From the NCBI RefSeq assembly GCF_004138135.1, contig NZ_RYFD01000013.1:1-64000 (forward strand): a stretch of DNA of 64,000 nucleotides, in the 5' to 3' direction. The DNA comes from Candidatus Oscillochloris fontis. GTDB taxonomy: Bacteria; Chloroflexota; Chloroflexia; Chloroflexales; Chloroflexaceae. Under the pieces are notes generated by a model. It searched no databases, was not told the origin of the DNA, and saw only the letters and a list, made by a program, of their open reading frames with translations. Of this stretch, positions 39,520 through 46,687 are shown piece after piece. The first letter of the stretch is position 1. The number at the start of each line of letters is the position of its first letter. A program made the translations under genes and the position numbers.

Positions 39520-40275
39520 TTAACCCATCAAGCGTGCCGCCACCTGACGATAGGCGGCAGTTACTGGGTGATCGGGGAAGCGCAGCGCAAAGACGCCCGC
39601 ACTTGCCAGGGCCATGAGTTCGTCCGAATGGGGGATGACAGCGGCAACGGGGCAGTTATAGATCTGCTCCACCCGCTTCCCGACATCGTTCATGTCGTAG
39701 GTCTGAGGTACCTTATTGACCATCAACAACAGATGCGGCACATCAAGCTTGCGTGCTACCTCGACCGTGACCCCAGTGCCCTGGTAGTCCTGCTGGTCGG
39801 GGCGCATAATGATCAGCAGCGCATCGGAGATTGCGATGGAGAGTAGGGTCTCCTCGTTCAGTCCGGGGTGGGTGTCAATCATCAAGACATCGAGATCGAG
39901 CGCCTCAACCAGGCGCTGGAAGCCATCGTTGAGCAAGCCCGGATCATAGCCATCGCGTAGTACGCGCGCGATTTCACCCGCCTTGATACTGGAAGGAATG
40001 AGGAAGATCTTCCCGCTGATGGGTGTTCCAAGCTCGTTGGTGACATCATAGGCCGCATCTTCAATCTCGCACGTCCCCCACAGATAGTCGTTGAGCGAGT
40101 GGGCCATATGGTCTTCATCCAGACCAAAGAGGACGTGAATACCCGGAGACTGAATATCGGTATCAATCACGCCAACACGATAGCCCTGTGCGGCGAGCAG
40201 TGCGGTGATATTAGCGGTAGTGTTGGACTTCCCCGTACCGCCACGGAAGGAGTGGACAGAGATAATCGTCGCCAT
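39520..40275 (-). CDS. MinD/ParA-like P-loop ATPase (first gene of the cluster)
   Basis: 251 residues. The P-loop is VHSFRGGTGKSNTTANITAL, again with Arg for the signature Lys. VGVIDTDIQSPGIHVLFG and DVLMIDTHPGLNEETL give the Walker A' and B regions. MVNKVPQTYDMNDVGKRVEQ resembles membrane-associated MinD types, but no clear amphipathic membrane-targeting helix ends the protein (QVAARLMG). It lies 25 bp upstream of the Cache-HAMP gene. Confidence 0.9.
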   Translation of the reverse strand: MATIISVHSFRGGTGKSNTTANITALLAAQGYRVGVIDTDIQSPGIHVLFGLDEDHMAHSLNDYLWGTCEIEDAAYDVTNELGTPISGKIFLIPSSIKAGEIARVLRDGYDPGLLNDGFQRLVEALDLDVLMIDTHPGLNEETLLSIAISDALLIIMRPDQQDYQGTGVTVEVARKLDVPHLLLMVNKVPQTYDMNDVGKRVEQIYNCPVAAVIPHSDELMALASAGVFALRFPDHPVTAAYRQVAARLMG

Positions 40276-40432
40276 CGGAGGCTCCTAGTGGCTCGTTGTT
40301 TCAATGGTGAAGGGCAGATCAGATCGGAACGATCCGCTATCTGACCGAACGAGGAGATTGATCAGTTTTACCCAAAAACGCTGTGTCTGACAGCATATCA
40401 CATCGTTATTACACGTATTGCTGCGTATGGTG

Positions 40433-40699
40433 TTAGTCCGTAGCAGCCTTGAGTTGTTCAACGAGCGCGATATAGTCGTTTTGCGCCTGTTCTAGAGTTG
40501 TGCCCTTGAGTTTGGCCCAGGCATCATACTTGAGCCGGTTGGTCATGTCGAGAATACCGGGACGGGAGCCACTCACATCGCCCACAGTAGCCTGCTTGTA
40601 GAGGGCATACAGCTTCAGCAACTCGTTATTGTCGGGGCGCTTGGGGAGGTTCTTGGCATCTAGGGCCGCCTGGTCAAACTGAGCGCGCAGGTCACTCAT
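40433..40699 (-). CDS. Acyl-CoA-binding protein (ACBP)
   Basis: 88 residues from ATG 40699, with AAGGAGG 6 nt upstream. The four-helix ACBP fold is clear: FDQAALDAKNLPKRPDNNEL, LKLYALYKQATVGDVSGSRP, and KYDAWAKLKGTTLEQAQNDY. The Tyr/Lys residues that bind the CoA phosphate are conserved. ACBPs are typical of eukaryotes and scattered in bacteria; they carry long-chain acyl-CoA. It lies 157 bp upstream of the first MinD-like gene on the same strand, so it may be a separate unit. Confidence 0.93.
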   Translation of the reverse strand: MSDLRAQFDQAALDAKNLPKRPDNNELLKLYALYKQATVGDVSGSRPGILDMTNRLKYDAWAKLKGTTLEQAQNDYIALVEQLKAATD

Positions 40700-40769
40700 C
40701 GTCGCCTCCTTCATAGATTGCTTGCGATTGTGGTTCAATGGTAACACTGATTGCAATACTGTGTGCAGC

Positions 40770-40975
40770 CTGCCCGATCATCCCGTAGGGGCGAAGCATC
40801 GCCTGCCAACTTAGATGATATTCCCCTACCACATGGAGGGCGATGCTTCGCCCCTACAGGATATTGAAAGGGGTTCCCCGATCATCCCGTAGGGGCGAAG
40901 CATCGCCCGCCAACTTAGATGATATTCCCCTACCACATGGAGGGCGATGCTTCGCCCCTACAGGATATTGAAAGG
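40770..40975. repeat. Two tandem 104-bp units of the GTAGGGGCGAAGCATCGCC palindrome
   Basis: The palindromes are at 40785-40857 and 40889-40961, nearly identical, including the spacer CAACTTAGATGATATTCCCC and flanks CCGATCATCCC and AGGATATTGAAAGG. The second flank supplies the AAAGGAG ribosome site of the glycosidase gene. The 284-bp gap contains nothing else apparent. Confidence 0.85.
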
Positions 40976-40983
40976 AGACCGCG

Positions 40984-42309
40984 ATGCGCCTCATGCTTCA
41001 CGCGGACATCCTCATCATAGTGGTGAGTGTGTTGCTCAGCCCGATTCAACCCCCGGTTGTTGCCCAACAACCATCAACCCAACCCCAGGCACTCCCCCGC
41101 GACATGATGGGCATGGTCATCCGCGATCCCTGGTACGATTTCGGTACCTACCCAGGGATGCCCAACCAACCCAACCGGGTTGCCCAGGATCGCATGGGTC
41201 AGGTCTTGGCCGAGGCGGGGGTGCGTTGGGTGCGGTTAGAGTTTTTTGTGCTTGGTGATGGGCAGGAGGCGCTCAACCAGACCTTTGCGCGCTACGACTA
41301 CTTTATCAATGAAGTCGCGCCGCGCCACAACTTTAAGATCCTGGCGCTGGTTGGTTTTGGTATCGTGAATGAGAGCGATGTCCTCGATCCTAATACGGGG
41401 ATTACCGCTGTCCCATTTTTCGATGATCTACAGTACGGAGGTGGGGTAAATTCCTACATCAAGCGTTGGCTCACGCGCTCTTTAGCGATAGCGAACCGCT
41501 ATGGCGCGAAGATCGCCGCCTATGAGGTGCTGAACGAGCAAAACCGCTTGCCGCCGAGCGGCAAGGCGGTGCCAGCCTACCTCGCGGCGCGCCTACACAC
41601 CAAGTTCTTCCACCACCTCAAGTTCCCCACCCCTCCCGATGGGGCTGCGTGGCGCAGGAGTGTTCAGGTGATTATTGGCGGGTTGCACCCCAAGGGCACC
41701 TTAGAGAAGGACAGCCCTGGCTACCTGCGCGATAGTGATTACCTGCGCCAGTTGTATGGCTACAACCTCACTACTGGCCAGATCATCCCGACTGACCCCT
41801 TTCCAGCCTACCAGACCCGTTATGGTTTCCTGCCCCTTGACGGGATTGGCTACCACCCCTACCCAGAGGAGATCCGGCTCAGTCTTCAGGCCGATGTTGA
41901 CCTGATCACCGACCGGCTCAATACGCTACGTAACGTCTTAGCCAGCATCAACGATCCCTACCGCCCCTTCTGGATCACCGAGATTGGCTACAACACCGCC
42001 TTCAAAACCCAAACCGAGGCCGGGCAGGCCGCGTTTATGCGGGCGGTCTATACCACCTTGGCGGCGCGCCCGGATGTCGCCAGCATCTTCTGGTTCAAGT
42101 ACGAGGACTTCCCGCCCGCCGATGGCCCCAACGCGCAACGCTGGGGGATTGTGCGGATCAACTTCACCGATAATCCGGCATGTCCGGGTGGCGCATGCTA
42201 CACCGTCAGTGGCGAACCGGCCTCCTACCGCCAGAGTTTTTGGGTCTACCGCGAGTTGGCCGGGTTGCCGATCTATCGGGTCTATCTGCCGTTGGTGGCG
42301 CGTTCCTAA
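40984..42309 (+). CDS. Secreted glycoside hydrolase-like protein (clan GH-A fold)
   Basis: 441 residues. Signal peptide: hydrophobic stretch ADILIIVVSVLLSPIQPP after MRLMLH. TIM-barrel features: VRWVRLEFFVLGDG, AAYEVLNEQNRLP with the NE acid/base motif of clan GH-A, and PFWITEIGYNTAF with a candidate nucleophile Glu. The C-terminus IYRVYLPLVARS matches the YLPLV-type tail common on secreted Chloroflexota proteins, whose role is unknown. AAAGGAGA precedes ATG 40984. Substrate not predictable. Confidence 0.7.
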   Translation: MRLMLHADILIIVVSVLLSPIQPPVVAQQPSTQPQALPRDMMGMVIRDPWYDFGTYPGMPNQPNRVAQDRMGQVLAEAGVRWVRLEFFVLGDGQEALNQTFARYDYFINEVAPRHNFKILALVGFGIVNESDVLDPNTGITAVPFFDDLQYGGGVNSYIKRWLTRSLAIANRYGAKIAAYEVLNEQNRLPPSGKAVPAYLAARLHTKFFHHLKFPTPPDGAAWRRSVQVIIGGLHPKGTLEKDSPGYLRDSDYLRQLYGYNLTTGQIIPTDPFPAYQTRYGFLPLDGIGYHPYPEEIRLSLQADVDLITDRLNTLRNVLASINDPYRPFWITEIGYNTAFKTQTEAGQAAFMRAVYTTLAARPDVASIFWFKYEDFPPADGPNAQRWGIVRINFTDNPACPGGACYTVSGEPASYRQSFWVYRELAGLPIYRVYLPLVARS

Positions 42310-42313
42310 CACA

Positions 42314-42343
42314 TTGCGCAGCCACAAGCCAGAATGCTATAAT
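42314..42343 (+). promoter_or_regulatory. Sigma-70-type promoter for the unknown gene at 42455
   Basis: TTGCGC (42314-42319), 18-nt spacer, TATAAT (42338-42343). The transcript would start about 100 bp before the ATG and carry the palindromic repeat at 42365-42436 in its leader. Confidence 0.6.
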
Positions 42344-42364
42344 GATCTCCGAAACCATCAACAC

Positions 42365-42436
42365 GTAGGGGCGAAGCATCGCCCGTCCAATAGAGTTCGT
42401 CTTCCCCGTGCCACATGGTGGGCGATGCTTCGCCCA
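42365..42436. repeat. GTAGGGGCGAAGCATCGCC palindrome in a 5' leader
   Basis: Left arm intact and right arm GGGCGATGCTTCGCCCA with a decayed end. It lies 18 bp before ATG 42455. Confidence 0.8.
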
Positions 42437-42454
42437 TTCTAGAAGAGCCAACCC

Positions 42455-42877
42455 ATGGATAGCGCCGCAGCGAGCCAACTTGCCGATACCCTCAGCGCCC
42501 ACCACCAATCTCTTTGCGACCACGTCTCAGCGCGTCTATTGGCTGAGTACCCGGAGATTGCGCAGAGCCTGCGCCTTGAAGAGAATTATACGCCGGTACG
42601 GCGGCTCTCGGCGGTGGCGGTCGAACGGCTCAATGAACTGGTGCGCGCCATCCTGATCTTCGACCTGCCCTCGTTAGCCGATCAGGAACTTGAATGGGCG
42701 CAGGGTGTTCTACCGCGCAATGGTGTGAAATCTGAACACCAGATGAGTATGGTGCGCTGGTTCTTTGAAGAGGTGCGCAAACTTCCCATCAGCCCAATCG
42801 AGCAGGCGATAGCCCATGAGATCGAACACTACTTCCTTGGGCGGATCAAGCAGATCCACAAACTGCATGCAATGTAA
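42455..42877 (+). CDS. Helical protein of unknown function
   Basis: 140 residues, almost entirely helical: HHQSLCDHVSARLLAEYPEI, LSAVAVERLNELVRAILIFD, VLPRNGVKSEHQMSMVRWFF. It ends IEHYFLGRIKQIHKLHAM. The shape resembles globin-like or RsbR-N-type sensor folds, but no assignment is secure. It has its own promoter and precedes the sigma/anti-sigma pair by about 100 bp. Confidence 0.65.
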   Translation: MDSAAASQLADTLSAHHQSLCDHVSARLLAEYPEIAQSLRLEENYTPVRRLSAVAVERLNELVRAILIFDLPSLADQELEWAQGVLPRNGVKSEHQMSMVRWFFEEVRKLPISPIEQAIAHEIEHYFLGRIKQIHKLHAM

Positions 42878-42973
42878 CCATCCACCCCATCTCTGCATCT
42901 AAACCCACAGAGCGATCCCCAACGGCATGCTATACTACCAATAGCGATCCACCGTTTTCTGGAGGTAGCGCTC

Positions 42974-43576
42974 GTGCCGGGACCGACGATCACGATCACT
43001 GTCTATGATGATGAGCAGCAACTTCTCCAAGGGCTGCGCCATCATGATCCTGACTCTTGCACCTGCTTGGTCAAGCGGTTTGCCCCGCTCGTCTATGCGC
43101 GGGCCATGCGCCTGGTTGGCGATCCCGATGAGGCCGAGGGGATTCTTCAGACCACCTTCATTAAGGCGTGTCATGCGATTGACAACTTTGATGGTACGAG
43201 TGGTTTGGGAACCTGGCTCTACCGGATTGCCACTAACGAAGGCTTGATGCACTTGCGCAGTCGGCGGCAGGCATTGGCGATTGATGACGTGGCGGATACG
43301 CTTCAGCCGGAGGATATGCCGGGCAACCGCATGGCATGGCCCGAAGATCCGTTGCGTTCAACTCTCGATTCCGAACTGCGTCGCGAGATCGAAGCTGCCA
43401 TCGCCGAATTGCCCGCCAGCCTACGCTTGGTGGTCACGTTACGCGATATGGAAGGTTTGAGTACCGAGGAGACGGCTGAACACCTTGGGATCAGCGTTGG
43501 TGCAGTGAAGGTGCGCCTGCACCGTGCGCGCCTCAGGCTGCGCGAATCCTTGGCCGCCTATATGTCCCGACATTAG
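42974..43576 (+). CDS. ECF-type RNA polymerase sigma factor
   Basis: 200 residues from GTG 42974, with CTGGAGG 8 nt upstream. Region 2 (about 35-95): RAMRLVGDPDEAEGILQTTF, then GTWLYRIATNEGLMHLRSRR. Region 4 (about 140-195): AELPASLRLVVTLRDMEGLS, then HLGISVGAVKVRLHRARLRL. It directs transcription of a stress or envelope regulon together with the anti-sigma gene 25 bp downstream. A TATACT box at 42931-42936 could be its own promoter. Confidence 0.93.
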   Translation: MPGPTITITVYDDEQQLLQGLRHHDPDSCTCLVKRFAPLVYARAMRLVGDPDEAEGILQTTFIKACHAIDNFDGTSGLGTWLYRIATNEGLMHLRSRRQALAIDDVADTLQPEDMPGNRMAWPEDPLRSTLDSELRREIEAAIAELPASLRLVVTLRDMEGLSTEETAEHLGISVGAVKVRLHRARLRLRESLAAYMSRH

Positions 43577-43601
43577 TTGTCCTGGCAGGAGGAAGGAGAC
43601 G

Positions 43602-43868
43602 ATGGCTTCGACGCAGCAGAATCAGACCCCATGCCGCTGCGGCGGCCTCGCTTCACAACTCAGTGCCTATCTGGATGGAGAACTCCCCGCCGATCTTTGT
43701 CGCGAACTTGAGCTGCATATCGGCGATTGCCCCGATTGCAAGGTGGTGCTGGATACGCTACGTCGCACGGTACAGATCGTGCATGATTTGGCGAGCACCC
43801 CCACCGAAATCAGCCTTCCACCGAGCGTCGAGGCGCGTCTATTATCGCGGTTGGGTGGGTCGGCGTAG
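43602..43868 (+). CDS. Zinc-finger (zf-HC2) anti-sigma factor
   Basis: 88 residues from ATG 43602, preceded by AAGGAGA. The ZAS motif is SQLSAYLDGELPADLCRELE, then HIGDCPDCK (His-x3-Cys-x2-Cys), plus an N-terminal CRCGG. There is no transmembrane helix, so this is a soluble, possibly redox-responsive anti-sigma that holds the ECF factor. The stop codon lies inside a hairpin array. Confidence 0.88.
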   Translation: MASTQQNQTPCRCGGLASQLSAYLDGELPADLCRELELHIGDCPDCKVVLDTLRRTVQIVHDLASTPTEISLPPSVEARLLSRLGGSA

Positions 43869-43972
43869 AGACGCAAGATATTGCGTCTCTATACGAGACG
43901 CAATATTTTGCGTCTCTATACGAGACGTAATATTTTGCGTCTCTATACGAGACGCAAGATATTGCGTCTCTA
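43866..43972. repeat. Array of four tandem hairpins
   Basis: Four units of about 27 bp, each an inverted repeat GAGACGCAA...TTGCGTCTC or a near variant, joined by TATAC. The array begins at the anti-sigma stop and ends 10 bp before the convergent CoA-disulfide reductase stop (43983). It probably ends transcription from both sides. Arms, not spacers, are conserved, so it is not a CRISPR. Confidence 0.85.
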
Positions 43973-43982
43973 CGCCGTCTTC

Positions 43983-45338
43983 CTATTTTTTCGCTAGGTT
44001 CGCCGCAACCAGGATCGGGTCCCACACCGGCGAGAAGGGCGGCGCGTAGGCGAGATCCAACTCGCCCACCTGCTCCACCGTCCACCCTGCATGCAGTGCC
44101 ACCGCGATGATGTCAATCCGCTTCGCGACCCCCTCGCGGCCCACCAACTGCCCACCCAACATCCGCCCGCTGCCCGCCTCGTACACCAACTTGACATGAA
44201 TGTCGGCGTGGCCCGGCATGTAGTGGGCACGCGAGTTGGCCGTCGCACTGACCGTCTTGACCGTGAAGCCCTCGGCTTTAGCACGCGCCTCGGTCAGGCC
44301 GGTGCTGGCGGCGGTGGCCTCGAAGATCTTTACCACCGAGGTGCCGACGATCCCGCCGAAGCGCGCCGCGCCACCGGCGATGTTCTCACCTGCCACCTTG
44401 CCCTGCTTGTTCGCGGTGGTGCCCAGCGGTACCCAGGTCGGTTTGCCGGTGACGAGATTGATCGCCTCGGCCACATCTCCCGCCGACCAGACATTGGGCA
44501 GGTTGGTGCGCTGCTGGTCATCAACTGCGATGGCTCCGGTGGGGCCGATGGTGATCCCCGCCTGCCGGGCGAGGTTGACGTTGGGGCGCACGCCCACCGC
44601 CACGATCACGATCTCGGCGGGGAAGCTGGTTGCTCCGGCGACCACTTCACGCACGCGGTCATCACCGTTGATCGCGCTGACCCCCTGGCTGGTCTGGATC
44701 ACGACCCCCTGACGTTCGAGTTCGGCATGCACATGGCTGGCCATCTCGGCATCGAGGCTGGGGAGCAGTTGCGGCAGTTGCTCAACAATCGTCAGTTCGA
44801 TGTCGTGAACTGCTAGTGCCTCAGCCATTTCGAGGCCAATGTAGCCCCCGCCGATGATCACGCCCCGGCTGGGGCGGTGTTCGCTGATCCAGGCATGGAT
44901 CGCCTTGGCATCTTCAACATTGCGTAGCGCAAAGACCCCCGGCAGATCAATGCCGGGGATGGGCGGGCGGCTGGGTGAGCCACCTGCTGCAATGAGGAGC
45001 TTGTCATAATGCTCTGTGATGATCGTATCCGTCGCTAGGTTGCGTACCTCCAGTGTTTGGGCTGCCGTATCAATCGCCAAGACCTCGTGGCGTACTAATG
45101 CGGTAATCCCCTGCTTGGCAAACTGGGCTGGGGTTCGCACCACCACATCCTCAATCTGGGCAATCTCGCCCTTGATCGCGTAGGGCAAGCCACACGCCCC
45201 ATAGCTCACATAGCCGGAGCGCTCATAGGCGATAATATCGAGGTTGGGGTTACTGCGGCGTGCCTTGGCGGCTGCACTCATCCCGGCTGCGCCACCGCCA
45301 ATGATGATCACGCGCTCGCGTTGCTGAGGGTTGTTCAT
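43983..45338 (-). CDS. CoA-disulfide reductase / NADH oxidase-like flavoprotein
   Basis: 451 residues. FAD site VIIIGGGAAGMSAAAKARRS; single redox Cys49 in SYGACGLPY as in CoA-disulfide reductases and Nox/Npx; NAD(P) site GVIIGGGYIGLEMAEAL; the C-terminal dimerisation part has DIHVKLVYEAGSGRMLGGQL. It would use NAD(P)H to reduce CoA disulfide, persulfide or oxygen; which one is not readable. AAAGGAAA precedes ATG 45338. Last gene of the minus-strand run from GlgE, but separated from it by hairpins. Confidence 0.88.
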   Translation of the reverse strand: MNNPQQRERVIIIGGGAAGMSAAAKARRSNPNLDIIAYERSGYVSYGACGLPYAIKGEIAQIEDVVVRTPAQFAKQGITALVRHEVLAIDTAAQTLEVRNLATDTIITEHYDKLLIAAGGSPSRPPIPGIDLPGVFALRNVEDAKAIHAWISEHRPSRGVIIGGGYIGLEMAEALAVHDIELTIVEQLPQLLPSLDAEMASHVHAELERQGVVIQTSQGVSAINGDDRVREVVAGATSFPAEIVIVAVGVRPNVNLARQAGITIGPTGAIAVDDQQRTNLPNVWSAGDVAEAINLVTGKPTWVPLGTTANKQGKVAGENIAGGAARFGGIVGTSVVKIFEATAASTGLTEARAKAEGFTVKTVSATANSRAHYMPGHADIHVKLVYEAGSGRMLGGQLVGREGVAKRIDIIAVALHAGWTVEQVGELDLAYAPPFSPVWDPILVAANLAKK

Positions 45339-45393
45339 GGTGTTTAGGTTTCCTTTTTATTGGTATCGCTCGAAACCCACGAAGGTGGGGTCT

Positions 45394-45466
45394 GGGGCGG
45401 CGAAGCCGCCCCAGGATATTTTTTGTCGAGGGTTTGGCGGCGAAGCCGCCAAACCCTTGACAAAAT
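45394..45466. repeat. Two GGCGGCGAAGCCGCC hairpins
   Basis: The first is GGGGCGGCGAAGCCGCCCC (45394-45412), followed by TATTTTTTG on the plus strand. The second is 45421-45466, about 22 bp of nearly perfect stem around GGCGGCGAAGCCGCC. They lie between the flavoprotein and DUF89 genes and may limit read-through or stabilise mRNA ends. Confidence 0.75.
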
Positions 45467-45510
45467 CGCCTGAGTTTTCCAGAAATATGATGCGTTACGC
45501 CCATCAATTG

Positions 45511-46656
45511 TTACCCCGCCCAAAACTGAATCACCCCCCAGCGCCCGCTGGTCATCCATTCGGCATCTTGCTGGGCAACGGCGTGGCTGCGCTCAGGCGG
45601 AATGCCGACGACGATCTCGGATTTGCAGGTACGCAGGAGCAGCAGCGGGGCCGGGGTGTAGGTAAGAATCTCTTGGAGCGGCGTGGTGGTCGGCCAGTGG
45701 AGATCCCCGAACCAGCGCCGGTAGTTGGCATCGCCCTTACTGATCAGCAACCCCGACTGGCTCAGGTCATTGCGGAGGGCGACGGGCATCTCCCAACCGG
45801 GGAGCGGCGAGGTCCAATACCAGTCGTCGCGCAGCGCGATGCGCCCATCGGCGAGGGCGGCGAGCAGGCGCTGGCCCGCCGCAGCGGCAGCGGCGTCTTC
45901 GTGCTGGCTCAGCCAACCGACCGTGGTTTGCACATCCACCACTAGCGCGTCGGAGACGAAGGTGGGGTGGGGTTTAGCGTGGATCACCAGTTGTATTCCC
46001 TGGCTGAGCAGCAGATCGGCGAGTAGCAGATCATGGACGAGTTCACTGCCAACATTATCGAGGATCAGATCAACCCGCGCATCGCGGCTCGCCAGAGCGC
46101 CAAGGTGCGCCACGGCACGCGGGGTATCATCGGCGAGGATGTGGGTACCACCGGGGTTCTCGTTCTCACCGGCGGGCCAGAGGCTCAGATCGGCTTGGTT
46201 GCCCCACAGAGAAGCGGCTAGGGCCGCACTGAGATCGCAGGGCAGGCCGGAGAGTACGAACTCCTCCAAGGCCAGCCGCTTCTGCACCGCGTAGGGGTCA
46301 GCATAGAAACCGGGGCCAGGTTGGAAGTAGCCGGTCGCTTCCAGAATACGCCGGTACATCGCGGTCTCGGCAAAGAACCAAGGCACATCGAGCCAGTTCT
46401 GGCCCGCGTAGGGGTCACAGTAGGCATTCCAGAGCGCCAGATCGGGGGCGCTCCTATCGTGGGGGGCACGGACGGGCGCGTGCGGAATCTCCTCGGCCAA
46501 GGCCAACACCGCCTGGGCCGCCTCAGGCGTAAGGCTATTCTCGCGCAACACGCGGCGCACCGTAGCGGGCATGCGCCGCACTACCGTGTCGTGGGCGAAG
46601 GAGCCGATGTCAGCACCGCGTAGCGGCGGTGGGAGAGAAGCAGGTTGATGTCTCAT
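45511..46656 (-). CDS. DUF89 / ARMT1-like metal-dependent phosphatase
   Basis: 381 residues. DUF89 motifs: ILDNVGSELVHDLLLADLLL with the metal-binding Asp-Asn, IHAKPHPTFVSDAL, and LLISKGDANYRRWFGDLHW. Family members are Co/Ni-activated phosphatases acting on reactive sugar phosphates such as fructose-1-phosphate (metabolite damage control). Placement 31 bp after treY is consistent with cleaning up sugar phosphates of the glucan pathway, though that is inference. Confidence 0.85.
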   Translation of the reverse strand: MRHQPASLPPPLRGADIGSFAHDTVVRRMPATVRRVLRENSLTPEAAQAVLALAEEIPHAPVRAPHDRSAPDLALWNAYCDPYAGQNWLDVPWFFAETAMYRRILEATGYFQPGPGFYADPYAVQKRLALEEFVLSGLPCDLSAALAASLWGNQADLSLWPAGENENPGGTHILADDTPRAVAHLGALASRDARVDLILDNVGSELVHDLLLADLLLSQGIQLVIHAKPHPTFVSDALVVDVQTTVGWLSQHEDAAAAAAGQRLLAALADGRIALRDDWYWTSPLPGWEMPVALRNDLSQSGLLISKGDANYRRWFGDLHWPTTTPLQEILTYTPAPLLLLRTCKSEIVVGIPPERSHAVAQQDAEWMTSGRWGVIQFWAG

Positions 46657-46687
46657 GCCGAAAGTGTAGCATATTCATCAGATGTCG

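Noticed and set aside
40785-40961. Repeat pair as a CRISPR or att sites
   Set aside because: Same palindrome family as seven or more other places in the window; no integrase with a catalytic domain nearby.
43866-43972. CRISPR-like regular repeats
   Set aside because: The repeated unit is itself the palindrome, spacers are only 5 nt, and there are no cas genes.
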